Positions 8,259 to 17,437 are shown, counted from the first letter of the stretch. The stretch is 64,000 bases of DNA from Perlucidibaca aquatica (GCF_001676655.1 NZ_LZDB01000002.1:1178001-1242000); one strand, 5' to 3'. The notes: generated by a model from the sequence alone, not told the origin. Made by a program: numbers and translations.

Positions 8259-10661
8259 ATGCAGTCACTACTATTTCCTCGATTCACGGCACTGGCTGTT
8301 GTGCTTGCACTTTCTGGCTGTGGCGGCTCCTCGAGCTCATCCGCGCCTAACAGCGCAGCTGCGAATGAGAGCGCTGAACTTCAACTTGCCACAGAATGCC
8401 TCGCCAGCAGCCCTTGGTTAAAGTATGGCGAAGATCTGTTCCAAACTTCTCCTAAGCCGGTACCAAGCGCAGCCGCGACTGGGCCGGTCAGTTCATTTCG
8501 TCAATGCCAAGGTAGCACCGAATTCTTGTTTGCCGCTGGCAAAGCCGATATCACCGGGGCCGCCGCCGGTAAAATTATGATGGGCGTAGAAAGCTCCTCC
8601 GTGTACACAACGGGTGTTCAGATGCGCCAGTTCGCGCGTACCTTCATTATTGCCTCTCCCTGCAATGGTCGGCGTGTGTTGTTGATGCTGACCGATACCC
8701 TCGCGGTGTTTGAGGCACAGCGTCAAGCCGTACTGGATCGCATCGCCGCCGACCCGGTGCTCAGCAAGCTGTATGGTCCAGACAATGTTATGTTGAGCGC
8801 TACGCATAACCACTCAGGCCCCGGCGGCCAGTCACACTCTCTCGAATACATCGCACTGCGTGGCGGTCATGACCCGCAAGAATTTAAGGTCACTGTCGAC
8901 GGCATGTTCCGGTCCATTCAGCAGGCACATAAAAATCTGGTCGCACACCCAGAAAGTGGTCGTATCCGCCTCAATCAGGGCGAACTGCTAGGTGCCAACA
9001 AGAATCGTGCACTGCCCGCCTACAGCTTTAATACTGAGGCCGAGCGCAAGCAATATGTCGATGTTGCGGGCAATGAAATCAGCACCAATCGACTGATGAC
9101 GCTGCTGCGCCTTCAACGCGACAATGGCAAAGAAGTGGGCAGCCTGAATTGGTTCGCAGTACACCCCACATCGGACTATCACCTCAGAAACGGCCAACCG
9201 CTACCCAACAGCAGTGACAACAAAGGCTATGCGGAGTATCTGTTTGAGCGCTTTAAAGCATCGCCCGCCGATTCGGCCGAGCCCTTTGTTTCAAGTTTTA
9301 TGCAGTCAGAGGCGGGGGATGTCTTTTCTTTCTTATATTTCGACAACCCCGAATTGCTAGCCAAGAAAGAAATTCATTTACCACCCAACGAACCGTCTCG
9401 ACTCACTGTTGCCAACGGGCAGGCACAGCTCAACAAGGCATTGGCGTTATATGCGGGCGCGCAGGACCAATTGAGCGGCCCCGTGGACTACCGTTTTAGC
9501 TGGGTGAAAATGGACTCGGTAGAGGTGACCGACCCTGAAATTTTGGCGTCGCTCATGCATCCCACAAAAATGGATGCCAACCCCAAGCGCACCTGTTCAG
9601 CAGCGTTGGGCGTATCCTTCGCAACGGGTGGAGATGGCAGAGCACCTGGGGAGCCGGGCGGCACCACACCTGCGGGGATCACTTGCAGTAATCCAGATCT
9701 CGTAGCCGGTCTGATTGCCGACCTCAAAAACCTTCCGAACGGCACATTGCCCGGACATACGCTTGCCAATCTCGTCGGCTGTAATCTTAAGGCAGTTCCC
9801 GGCCTTAATCTTATGTGCCACGCAGAAAAACCCATTGTGTTACCGATTGGCTCACCGGTGAGTGCCACCCCCAAAATACTGCCGTTTCAACTGATTCGAC
9901 TGGGTAACTTGGCAATTATTGGCCTGCCCTGGGAAACTACCACCATGGCCGGTCGCCGCCTGCAAAAAACCGTTTTAGACGTGCTTAAGGCCGATGGCGT
10001 GGACTATGTTGTGATTTCCAGTTTGACCAACGCCTACACGCAATACCTGACTACCCGCGAGGAGTATGCCCAGCAACAGTATGAAGGGGCCTCAAACGTG
10101 TTTGGCCCATGGACACTTGCCGCTGTGCAGCAGGAGTTTCGTCGCCTTGCACTGGATATGCGGGATGCTCGTGCAAACGATGTGGGACCTACTCCTCCAC
10201 GCACTAAGCCACTGCTGACTCGCATCTTGCCGCTACAGGGCACCGACATAGCGCCGCCTGGCTCATCATTTGGTGCTGTAGTGACCGATGCCAATGCCAG
10301 TTACAAGCCCGGCGACACAGCCCGCGCCGTCTTCCAAGCATCGAGCCCGAATGCTGACCTGAAAACCGAGAGCAGCTTCTTGTTCGTTGAACGCAAACGA
10401 TCAGACGGTACTTGGGCAAAAATTGCGGTAGATGCGGACCCTGAAACGACCTTTAACTGGAAATCAGATACTCCTGAGTCACCGTTTAATCCCAACTTTA
10501 CTTCTGCTGCCGAAATACTGTGGCGGATTCCACGCAACACTGCGCAGGGAACCTATCGCATCCGCTTTGAGAGCGTGGCTAATCAGGCAGGTCGGTTGTC
10601 GCCGTATACGGGGCAGTCACGCGAGTTTGTAGTTGCAGGACCGGTGGCGAGATGCCCTTGA
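8259..10661 (+). CDS. Neutral ceramidase-like lipoprotein
   Basis: This is an 800-aa exported hydrolase. The frame opens at a TTG (8244), but ATG at 8259 gives a clean lipoprotein signal (lipobox LSGC) and has GGAA 8 bases upstream. Family marks are FLFAAGKADITG at the mature N-terminus, the zinc-site motif ATHNHSGPGGQS near residue 180, NWFAVHPTSDYHL, and SSDNKGYAEYLFE. A C-terminal Ig-like domain follows (PGDTARAVFQASSP onward). Neutral ceramidases split ceramide into sphingosine and fatty acid outside the cell. Where the usual nucleophile motif GDVSPN is expected, this protein reads SEAGDVFSFLYF, so catalysis or substrate may differ. It stands alone on the plus strand. Confidence 0.85.
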   Translation: MQSLLFPRFTALAVVLALSGCGGSSSSSAPNSAAANESAELQLATECLASSPWLKYGEDLFQTSPKPVPSAAATGPVSSFRQCQGSTEFLFAAGKADITGAAAGKIMMGVESSSVYTTGVQMRQFARTFIIASPCNGRRVLLMLTDTLAVFEAQRQAVLDRIAADPVLSKLYGPDNVMLSATHNHSGPGGQSHSLEYIALRGGHDPQEFKVTVDGMFRSIQQAHKNLVAHPESGRIRLNQGELLGANKNRALPAYSFNTEAERKQYVDVAGNEISTNRLMTLLRLQRDNGKEVGSLNWFAVHPTSDYHLRNGQPLPNSSDNKGYAEYLFERFKASPADSAEPFVSSFMQSEAGDVFSFLYFDNPELLAKKEIHLPPNEPSRLTVANGQAQLNKALALYAGAQDQLSGPVDYRFSWVKMDSVEVTDPEILASLMHPTKMDANPKRTCSAALGVSFATGGDGRAPGEPGGTTPAGITCSNPDLVAGLIADLKNLPNGTLPGHTLANLVGCNLKAVPGLNLMCHAEKPIVLPIGSPVSATPKILPFQLIRLGNLAIIGLPWETTTMAGRRLQKTVLDVLKADGVDYVVISSLTNAYTQYLTTREEYAQQQYEGASNVFGPWTLAAVQQEFRRLALDMRDARANDVGPTPPRTKPLLTRILPLQGTDIAPPGSSFGAVVTDANASYKPGDTARAVFQASSPNADLKTESSFLFVERKRSDGTWAKIAVDADPETTFNWKSDTPESPFNPNFTSAAEILWRIPRNTAQGTYRIRFESVANQAGRLSPYTGQSREFVVAGPVARCP

Positions 10662-10943
10662 TGGTGGCGTCTTAAGGCGCGGGACCTCAGAGGCATTGAG
10701 TTAATGGGGTCCCCCCAGTGGCTATACCAGTCACAGGGGATACCCCAGTCAGGATCTTCTGACGGCGGCACACAGCGCTGTAGTCAGGCACTAGCCAGTC
10801 AAGCAAGACGGACAGAGGGCCTCTGGCCTTGAGGCCAGCGTTGTAGTCTTCTCAGTTGATGGTGCTATATCGAGCGGGAGCGGGCTGAGTCATGGTGTGT
10901 AGGCTACCGATGGCTGCAGTTATGCAACAGCGTCCATTTGAAC

Positions 10944-11618
10944 TCAGTCAGCGCCCTGCACAAACGCACTTTTTGCGAGCATTAATGTCGATAGCGCGCC
11001 TGACAGAGCCTCTTTTTGCGAAGCCAGCGAATGAATTCCGGTCGGCGCTTGCAGGGCTTGCAGTAAAAACCCCATGATAAAACCGACAACCGCCTGCGCA
11101 TGAGCCTCTGTCATCGGGTGCCATTTCGGGTTTGTCGCACTGACTTCACGACAAGTATCCACCATGAGCTCGGCCAGGCTTTTCCGAGCCTCGATATGGT
11201 GGCTTAAGGTTGCGCTACTCACCGAGAATGCTTCTGTCACGAAAATACGCACTTTTGACCCCATGCGAATCCAGGTGTCAATCAAGGCGCTAGTGATGCA
11301 GAACATGCGCTCTTCATGCGAAGTATCCAACCGAATACTGTTTTCAATGGCCTTTCTCTGCTCATCGATCAGTTCGTCATATATCGCCAGAAAACACGCT
11401 TCCTTGTCGGCAAAATATGTATAGAACGTGCGCTTGGCGGTGCCCGCCTGGGTTGTTATATCCTCAATTCGTACTGAGGCATATCCATGTTGGCTCACCA
11501 AGTTGGCCATCGCCTCCAATAAACGCGGACGCTGTGAGCTCATCACGGCACCACGACTCTGGCTGCTCCGCTCCTCGGGGAGTTGCAACTGGGCGTTGGC
11601 AACAGTCATTTTCGGCAT
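10944..11618 (-). CDS. TetR-family transcriptional regulator
   Basis: The frame extends to a TTG at 11657. ATG at 11618 (MPKMTV) with AAGAG upstream is the better start, giving about 224 aa. The N-terminal helix-turn-helix is clear: ANLVSQHGYASVRIEDIT, then GTAKRTFYTYFADKEACFLA. The ligand domain is not specific enough to name an inducer. It sits between the ceramidase-like gene and the SDR operon. A palindrome at 11671-11689 just upstream is a candidate site for self-control. It could also act on the palindromes before the two ceramidase-like genes, but nothing proves that. Confidence 0.88.
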   Translation of the reverse strand: MPKMTVANAQLQLPEERSSQSRGAVMSSQRPRLLEAMANLVSQHGYASVRIEDITTQAGTAKRTFYTYFADKEACFLAIYDELIDEQRKAIENSIRLDTSHEERMFCITSALIDTWIRMGSKVRIFVTEAFSVSSATLSHHIEARKSLAELMVDTCREVSATNPKWHPMTEAHAQAVVGFIMGFLLQALQAPTGIHSLASQKEALSGALSTLMLAKSAFVQGAD

Positions 11619-11670
11619 TGCAAAAGCTCTTGAGTAGCAAATAGAAGTTATTTTCAAGCTTACTGCATCC

Positions 11671-11689
11671 AGTGCTTAACGGAAGCACT
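11671..11689. promoter_or_regulatory. Palindrome upstream of tetR gene
   Basis: AGTGCTT, five bases, AAGCACT: a 7-5-7 inverted repeat about 53 bases before the chosen TetR start. Its position suits autoregulation. It adjoins, and partly belongs to, the CoA-transferase-derived scrap next to it. Confidence 0.35.
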
Positions 11690-11694
11690 TCGCG

Positions 11695-11784
11695 CTACCA
11701 GCCCAAGCAGAACGCAGAACGCAGAACGCAGCGCCATAACCCGTATAGTAATCGATGCAAGAGCCAATGCCATGAATGGCTGAA
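11695..11784 (-). pseudogene. Fragment of a CaiB/BaiF CoA-transferase gene
   Basis: Read leftward, this 90-base stretch encodes AIHGIGSCIDYYTGYGAAF and then, in another frame, LLGLVARSASV. This closely matches AIHGIASCIDYFTGYAAAF ... VLIGLVARSTG of the intact CoA-transferase (bases about 14917-14996). The frame changes inside three copies of a 7-bp unit AGAACGC (11710-11730 region), where the intact gene has two diverged units. Nothing else of the gene remains on either side. It is a small relic of a second, related gene or of a recombination event. Confidence 0.7.
11708..11731. repeat. 7-bp tandem repeat (AGAACGC x3)
   Basis: Three consecutive AGAACGC units lie within the CoA-transferase relic. 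The homologous stretch of the intact gene has two diverged units, so gain of one unit explains the frameshift. Confidence 0.75.
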
Positions 11785-11794
11785 TTTTACAGCC

Positions 11795-12589
11795 TCACAA
11801 AATTCCAGACTTAGCCACCCGCTCAATGATCCAGCGCTGCAGCACTTTCGGCTGCAAACGCCCCAGCGTCACCAGCGCACGATTGGCCAGCCCATTCACA
11901 TGCATCGGGCGGCCCGTCATGCACGCCACATAGCCTTCCTGCGCGACCTCCTCCGCCGTCATGTTCCGAACCAGCGGCACACTCATGGACTTGCCCCCAT
12001 CCTTGGCGATCATCTCAGTCTCGGTAAAGCCGGGGCACAGTGCTGTAACCGTCACGCCCCGACCTTTCAGCTCGATGGCCAGCGCCTCGGAAAACGACAG
12101 CACGAAGGCCTTGCTGGCGGCGTAGCTGGCTAGATACGGCACCGGCTGGAAAGCCGATGTCGACGCCAGATTGAGCACACGACCCTGCCCGCGTGCCAAC
12201 ATCTCCGGCAAGAAATGATGCGTCAACGCCATGACAGCGCCGATATTGACCTGCAACAGCTGCTGATGACTGGCCAGCGGCGTCTCCCAGTACGGCCCCT
12301 CAAACAGCAAGCCGGCGTTGTTGACGAGGATGTCCACGGTCAAACCACGCCGCAGCACCTCGGCATGCAGCGTCTCGGCGGCATCCATCACGCTCAAATC
12401 TTGGGCGATGACTTCGGCTTGAATACCATGTTGCGCGCTCAGTTCATCCGCCAGCGCCCGCAATTTGCCGAGGCTGCGCGCCACCAGAATCAGGTCATGG
12501 CCGTTGCCGGCAAATTCACGCGCCAGGGCGGCACCAATCCCCGTGGAAGCCCCGGTGATCAGCGCGGTACCGCAAAAGGGTTTGTTCAT
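11795..12589 (-). CDS. Short-chain dehydrogenase/reductase
   Basis: 264 aa. Classical SDR marks: cofactor motif TGASTGIGAALAREFA (residues 13-28), NNAG, the catalytic Ser in NLASTSAFQ, and YAASK. An Arg (LVARS) after the second strand suggests NADP(H) preference. It is the last gene of a leftward group of SDR, CMD-like protein and SDR, 30 bases after the CMD-like gene. The oxidised or reduced substrate cannot be told; neighbouring CoA-transferase and SDR genes suggest a lipid or steroid-type catabolic pathway. Confidence 0.9.
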   Translation of the reverse strand: MNKPFCGTALITGASTGIGAALAREFAGNGHDLILVARSLGKLRALADELSAQHGIQAEVIAQDLSVMDAAETLHAEVLRRGLTVDILVNNAGLLFEGPYWETPLASHQQLLQVNIGAVMALTHHFLPEMLARGQGRVLNLASTSAFQPVPYLASYAASKAFVLSFSEALAIELKGRGVTVTALCPGFTETEMIAKDGGKSMSVPLVRNMTAEEVAQEGYVACMTGRPMHVNGLANRALVTLGRLQPKVLQRWIIERVAKSGIL

Positions 12590-12619
12590 GCCAGAGACTC
12601 CAGTTCTGCCAAGGCAGTT

Positions 12620-13270
12620 TCAAGGTGATCGAGCATGCGCTGCACACCGGGGATGGATCGGTGCAGCGGCCAGCACGCCCTCTAAGCGCGTATCCAGCGG
12701 CAGGCCGGTACTGTTAAGCACACCAGCGAGCATCTCGTAATGACCGATCAGCATCACCACTTCCAGCAACAAACGCGGGCCATAATGTGCTTCCAGCACG
12801 GCCCAACTGGCATCGCCAATCATGCGCTCATGATGAAACTCGTCGCAGGCCTGCATCAACGCCTTCAAGTGCGGCTCCCAACCCGGCGCATCGCCCCCCA
12901 GAGGAATACGCGCGATATCTTCGGCGCTGACACCAGCACGCAGACCGATGTCCACATGCTGGCCCCACTCGTAACGCGAACGGCAATTCCAGCCCACACG
13001 CAAGATGACCAGCTCCGTATCACGGCGATCAATCTGGCCATAGGGCATCATTTGCTTGGCAAACATCAGCCAGTTCCAGAACAGGCGGAAATTACGCATC
13101 AACATGAGAAACAGGTTGGATGCCTCCAGCTTGCCGACTTTGTTGATCACGCGCATAAGCACGCGCTGGGCGCGAGTCGAGGTTTCCGGGGTCAGCGGCG
13201 CCAGGCGCACGCGGCCCGGTGATTTCCAGCCGCCGGGTGGGGTCAGCTGTTCCAGCAAGGGCGTTGTCAT
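12620..13270 (-). CDS. Carboxymuconolactone decarboxylase-like (AhpD-fold) protein
   Basis: 216 aa. The middle (DRRDTELVILRVGWNCRSRYEWGQHVDIGLRAG, split here: the key part is CRSRYEWGQH, residues about 106-115) is the CMD/AhpD core. The redox CxxC of AhpD is absent; only one Cys and the following Glu and His remain, so it is probably not a peroxidase. Many such proteins lie beside SDRs and CoA-transferases in catabolic clusters with unknown roles. It overlaps the upstream SDR stop by 4 bases (ATGA), so the two are translated together. Confidence 0.85.
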   Translation of the reverse strand: MTTPLLEQLTPPGGWKSPGRVRLAPLTPETSTRAQRVLMRVINKVGKLEASNLFLMLMRNFRLFWNWLMFAKQMMPYGQIDRRDTELVILRVGWNCRSRYEWGQHVDIGLRAGVSAEDIARIPLGGDAPGWEPHLKALMQACDEFHHERMIGDASWAVLEAHYGPRLLLEVVMLIGHYEMLAGVLNSTGLPLDTRLEGVLAAAPIHPRCAAHARSP

Positions 13271-14151
13271 TTTTCTTCTCCTTGGGGGGTATGGGTTGAG
13301 TTTGTAGCGACCAAACGCCCCAGTCCGAACTCGCGGCTCAGGCGAGCATCCAGAAAATCTGTGGGTACTAGCTGTTTTGCCAACGGCAACAGCGTGCTGC
13401 GACGACCAAAGCGAACAACCGAGCGTGGACGCTCTGCCAAGACCTCGGTGAGCATACGCTCGGCAAAGTCTTCGGCCGACATCGCGCCTTCCTGCGACGC
13501 ATCGGCACGCGCCAGAATGCCATCAGCCACCGGTGCATAGCGCGAGTCCGCGCGCAGGCCGGCACTGGCAGCCTGCGCCGCAGCAGCGCCGAAATCAGAG
13601 CGAATGCCGCCTGGCTGCACGGTGATCATGCGAATGCCGAAGGGTTTCAGCTCCATGCGCAGAGCGTCAGAAAGGGCATGCAAGGCGGCCTTGCTGGCAC
13701 AGTAAGCCCCGGCAAACGGCGTGGTCACCAGTCCGGAAATGCTGCCGATGTTGACGATGCGACCCTGCCGGCGGGCGATCATGCGCGGTGCCAGCGCCTG
13801 GCAAAGCGACACGATGGCAAAAACATTGACCTCGAACTGGGCGCGCAAACGCTCAGGGGCAATTTCCAGCACCGGTGCGATGGCACCAAAGCCGGCGTTG
13901 TTGATGAGTACATCCGGACCAGTGCCATCAGCGTTCAAGCGCGCTACCAGCTCCGCAATGTCAGTAGCCGAGGTCACATCCAAACGCTGCGTGCGCAGCC
14001 CCAGCGCAGCCAGATCGGCCAGCGCCGCCGTATCGCGATCAGTGGCGTAAACAATGTGACCACGCGCATGCGCATTCAGCGCCAGCGCACGGCCTATGCC
14101 GGATGCAGCACCGGTAATGAGAATGACAGAAGTCGTTTTGATTGCAGACAT
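13267..14151 (-). CDS. Short-chain dehydrogenase/reductase
   Basis: 294 aa. It has TGAASGIGRALALNA (residues 14-28), an acidic residue ending the second strand (ATDRDT, favouring NAD), NNAGFGA, the catalytic Ser in NIGSISGLV, and YCASKAALH. It is the first gene of the leftward SDR-CMD-SDR group, 131 bases after the CoA-transferase gene. It differs from the other SDR (under half identical by eye), so this is not a recent tandem copy. Substrate unknown. Confidence 0.9.
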   Translation of the reverse strand: MSAIKTTSVILITGAASGIGRALALNAHARGHIVYATDRDTAALADLAALGLRTQRLDVTSATDIAELVARLNADGTGPDVLINNAGFGAIAPVLEIAPERLRAQFEVNVFAIVSLCQALAPRMIARRQGRIVNIGSISGLVTTPFAGAYCASKAALHALSDALRMELKPFGIRMITVQPGGIRSDFGAAAAQAASAGLRADSRYAPVADGILARADASQEGAMSAEDFAERMLTEVLAERPRSVVRFGRRSTLLPLAKQLVPTDFLDARLSREFGLGRLVATNSTHTPQGEEK

Positions 14152-14282
14152 GATGGCAGCGTCTCAGTTTTAGTTGGCAGAAATAATGGAGCAACTAAGC
14201 CCCTTCCGAGCCTGCACCTCCAGGGCGGTAGCGATCCAAAGGGATCAACATAGTAGGCTCCAATAAAGGGCAAGCTCTCGCA

Positions 14283-16790
14283 CTAGCTCGGCAGATAACT
14301 CTCAAGCCCCTGCCAACTTTCCACCAGCACACCCGCAGACTGTAATCGCGCTATATGTTCAGGACTGCACCCCGCTTCCTGCAGCACACTGATGCTGTGT
14401 TGGCCCGGCCGAGGTGCATAATCAAGTCGGCGGCGCTCAGCCTTGTCGAAGCGCAACCAGCTCGCCTCCGGGCAAACATAGGCCTCACCTGCTGGATGTT
14501 GATGGTCACTGATACGCCCCGAGTGCTGAACCGGCGCCATCACGCTGCCACAAGGCTCCGCCGTGCTAGCCGTGAGTCGAAGTTCTCTTGCGGACACCAC
14601 GCGCTGTGCGAGCAGATTCTGCCGGCCCAGCCAGACGATTGCATCGTCAACTGACCGCTTGGCGATATGCCGCGTTAACTCCGCGATAGCGTTTTCGTCA
14701 GTGAGTAGCTGATCTGCTATTTTGCGCCGAGGGTCTCGCCCCACATGCACCCAACCATCCCGTGCGCGGTACAAGCGATTAAAGGCACCGACGCCACGAG
14801 CGGCAAGACCCGTGGGCGATAACTGATCAAGATTCGATATCTGCGGCAACTGCACCCAACCCGCCGTTCGAACCAGCGAGGTTCGCGTGGTGATATGGCT
14901 GTCGCCAGTACTTCGCGCGACCAGCCCAATCAGAACACTGAACGCAGCGGCATAACCCGTAAAGTAGTCGATGCAAGAGGCAATGCCATGAATGGCGGGC
15001 GTGTCGTCTCCGCCAAAGCGTTTCATGATGCCCGACAAGGCTTGAATCACCGGGTCATAGGCGGGTCTATCTTCCCAGCCGCCCGGCAGAAAGCCACCAA
15101 AAGCGGTTACGGCAGTCACAATGGTTTTGTTATTGATGGCATGAACCTGGTGCGGGGCCACCCCCATGCGCTCTGCTTGCGCCGGCAGTTTGTTGTAGAG
15201 CAACACATCGCTTCCAGGAATCAGCGTGTGAATCGCCGCTTGCCCTTCCGGTGTATGCAGGTCTAACGCCAAATCACGCTTCCCAGAGTTCACCTCCATA
15301 CCCAGCAACAAGGCCATACGAGGCCCCATGCGCGGATTCACCGCACTAATATGAGTCACCTCCGCGCCAAGCTCGGCCAATGTGCGTCCCGCAGAAGGCC
15401 CCGCAATCACATTCGCCAAATCTAATACTCGAATGCCTTTCAGTGGCGCAGGCAAGGTCATCAGCTCGTGCTGAGTACCTATTTTTGGCTCAAATTTTCT
15501 AGGCTCGGACCATGCATCGCCAGCGCTTTTGGCAGACTTATGGATACTAAAACTATCTTTAGTGGATGAGCGCTGACTTTCAATATCCACCTGAGGTGCA
15601 GGCTGAATGGCCCGAACACCCGCAGGATCATCCTTATTAATTAGAACGCCGTAAGCAAGCATCGCGGGCATATTTGCCCACTCTTTTGTACTGCATTGCT
15701 TAATTGCAGGAACACCCGCTTTAGCCAGCCGATCAGCCCAATAATGCGCAGAATTCGTCGCAAATCGCTCAGCCAGTAACGCCATAACACGCCGCCATTT
15801 TCTGGATGACCCACGGTAAGCATTAATATTATTTTTCGTTGGTGGAATATCCAGCACATTTCCAAAAGCAAACCCTAGCGCGGCCACCTCAACTTTCAGA
15901 CTCGTTGCCTCAAGCAGCTTTTCAATATGATTGGCGTTATCAATAGCACATAAAAATAACAGCTCACCATCCGCGCATCGGTAGTTTCTAAAAAGCGGCG
16001 GCAACATACGATCCACAACGCCATGCACCTGGTTGGCGCACCATTGCGGCAGTGGGATTTTCCCTATCCGGTTTAACAGCTGCCGCGATATGGGCGGGGC
16101 GTTGTACCTGGCCGGCTGATCCTTCACTTGATAAATCACGCCGGCAGCTGCCGACATGGCTGCGTCTAAAAGTGGCACTTCGATACGATCGCCCGCGCCA
16201 TGCTGCTGGCGCGCATAAAGCGCCGCCAATGCAGCAATCGCAGCCCAGAGCCCTGCATATACGGAAGGGAGCGGCAAAGCCGTATACGTTGGGGGCAAGT
16301 TAAATGCGGCCCCTCCTACCGAGAGATCGGTAAAGAATCCACAAGCAGCACTAATGGTGCTGTCCCACGCTGGCTGATCTGCACGCGGATCATGTCGGCT
16401 ATAACCGGGTATCGACAGGTAAATGACGCCAGGATTAATTTTTGCAATAGCGTCATAACCTAGCCCCAGACGATCCATAACACCGGGCCGAAAATTCTCC
16501 ACGATGATGTCGCAGCTAGCGGCTAGCTCTCGCACCTTACTCAGGTCTGCTGTATTTTTCAGATCGGCTTTCAGCCGTTTTTTACCCCGGCATAGTGCTT
16601 TCTGAGTATTTTCATCCCAAACAGGTGCGCCAGGTCTTTCAATCTGAATGACCTCCGCCCCTTGATCGGCTAGAAAAACGCTGGCCAAGGGGCCAGCGAT
16701 ATAGTGGCCAAAATCAAGAACTCGCAAGCCCGACAACGCGCTAGACTTATTAGCGCTCCCATGTTTCAGATCACTCATTGAATTATTCAT
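14283..16790 (-). CDS. Double-domain family III CoA-transferase (CaiB/BaiF)
   Basis: At 835 aa this is about twice the usual 400 aa. Both halves start with the family's N-terminal motif: SGLRVLDFGHYIAGPLAS near residue 20 and KGIRVLDLANVIAGPSAG near residue 448. The aspartate that forms the CoA-thioester intermediate in such enzymes is expected in each half but I did not align it. Family III transferases normally form interlocked dimers; a fused tandem may fold as a single-chain dimer with one or two active sites. The family moves CoA between acids, for example carnitine, bile acids or alpha-methyl fatty acids. An alternative start is Met5 (16778). The gene ends 131 bases before the SDR operon. 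Confidence 0.88.
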   Translation of the reverse strand: MNNSMSDLKHGSANKSSALSGLRVLDFGHYIAGPLASVFLADQGAEVIQIERPGAPVWDENTQKALCRGKKRLKADLKNTADLSKVRELAASCDIIVENFRPGVMDRLGLGYDAIAKINPGVIYLSIPGYSRHDPRADQPAWDSTISAACGFFTDLSVGGAAFNLPPTYTALPLPSVYAGLWAAIAALAALYARQQHGAGDRIEVPLLDAAMSAAAGVIYQVKDQPARYNAPPISRQLLNRIGKIPLPQWCANQVHGVVDRMLPPLFRNYRCADGELLFLCAIDNANHIEKLLEATSLKVEVAALGFAFGNVLDIPPTKNNINAYRGSSRKWRRVMALLAERFATNSAHYWADRLAKAGVPAIKQCSTKEWANMPAMLAYGVLINKDDPAGVRAIQPAPQVDIESQRSSTKDSFSIHKSAKSAGDAWSEPRKFEPKIGTQHELMTLPAPLKGIRVLDLANVIAGPSAGRTLAELGAEVTHISAVNPRMGPRMALLLGMEVNSGKRDLALDLHTPEGQAAIHTLIPGSDVLLYNKLPAQAERMGVAPHQVHAINNKTIVTAVTAFGGFLPGGWEDRPAYDPVIQALSGIMKRFGGDDTPAIHGIASCIDYFTGYAAAFSVLIGLVARSTGDSHITTRTSLVRTAGWVQLPQISNLDQLSPTGLAARGVGAFNRLYRARDGWVHVGRDPRRKIADQLLTDENAIAELTRHIAKRSVDDAIVWLGRQNLLAQRVVSARELRLTASTAEPCGSVMAPVQHSGRISDHQHPAGEAYVCPEASWLRFDKAERRRLDYAPRPGQHSISVLQEAGCSPEHIARLQSAGVLVESWQGLESYLPS

Positions 16791-16995
16791 GGGCAGGACG
16801 ACACTGGGCCGGACAAATCAAAAGCACTGGAGATGCCATATATTTTTTCCAACGAGAACGTGAATGACTAAACTGCATGCACATACCGGAATCGATAGGT
16901 GCCTGATGGTGTATTTGGGGAATATTCAATACCGCCTCTGCCGTGGAATACAGGTCTGCAACCTGTCGCAAATCAATGGTTAAAGGACTTAGCAT
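16783..16995 (-). other. Uncertain short ORF, possible 3' relic of a gene
   Basis: A 70-codon frame whose stop overlaps the CoA-transferase start by 8 bases (ATGAATAA), an arrangement typical of real operon neighbours. Its product (LTIDLRQVADLYSTAEAVLN, IPQIHHQAPIDSG...) matches no family I know, and its ATG overlaps the end of the truncated ceramidase-like frame. It may be the tail of a gene whose front was lost when the ceramidase-like gene was cut, or chance. Confidence 0.25.
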
Positions 16996-17348
16996 TGGTG
17001 AATTCCGCCTAACACCTGCGCTGGATCTTCCTTGCCAAAGCCACTGGTATTGGCGACCACCCCTGTGATGTCGGTGATCCCAGAGCCGAACCTGAATTGG
17101 TTGTTATTACTGAATATCGCGGCTTGCCCTACCGGTGGTATATCTACTTCAAGCCGATTACCCGGCGCATCGATGCCAGCGCCTACAGCCAAATAAGGGC
17201 TCTCTGTATAACAGTGCTCCTCTGCTGTACTAGCGGTATTTTTATGTGCGCCCTGAACAACCGATGGGGCGTCTTCTTTGCAGGCAACGAGGCTGCTAGT
17301 GGCCGCAATAAGAGCAAACAGCCCTATTTTTTTAATTGTTACTGCCAT
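16989..17348 (-). pseudogene. Truncated neutral ceramidase-like lipoprotein
   Basis: ATG at 17348 (119 aa) gives a lipoprotein signal with lipobox LVAC; the frame itself starts further up at 17450. The C-terminal part FRFGSGITDITGVVANTSG then GGIHQC aligns with FLFAAGKADITGAAAGKIM and the following GVQMRQFARTF of the full-length ceramidase-like protein at 8259. Translation stops there, before any zinc ligand or catalytic residue, so only about 15% of the enzyme remains. It may be a dead copy or a small secreted remnant still expressed. It shares an upstream palindrome with the intact gene. Confidence 0.75.
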
Positions 17349-17437
17349 ACGTTTACTCTGCTTCTCATCTGAAAACACACGCAGTGAGGGTGATGACAAG
17401 TTGGCTAAATTTTCTCCGTCAGGGTAGCGACGACGAA

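Noticed and set aside
10662..10943. Gap after the ceramidase-like gene with CTGGCC-TTGA-GGCCAG and repeated CAGTC/CCAGT words
   Set aside because: The stem is short without a T-run, and no inverted terminal repeats or transposase remnant could be shown, so neither a terminator nor an IS end is claimed.
11672..12133. 153-codon plus-strand ORF
   Set aside because: It is the complement of the SDR gene and the CoA-transferase relic, both with clear protein motifs on the other strand.
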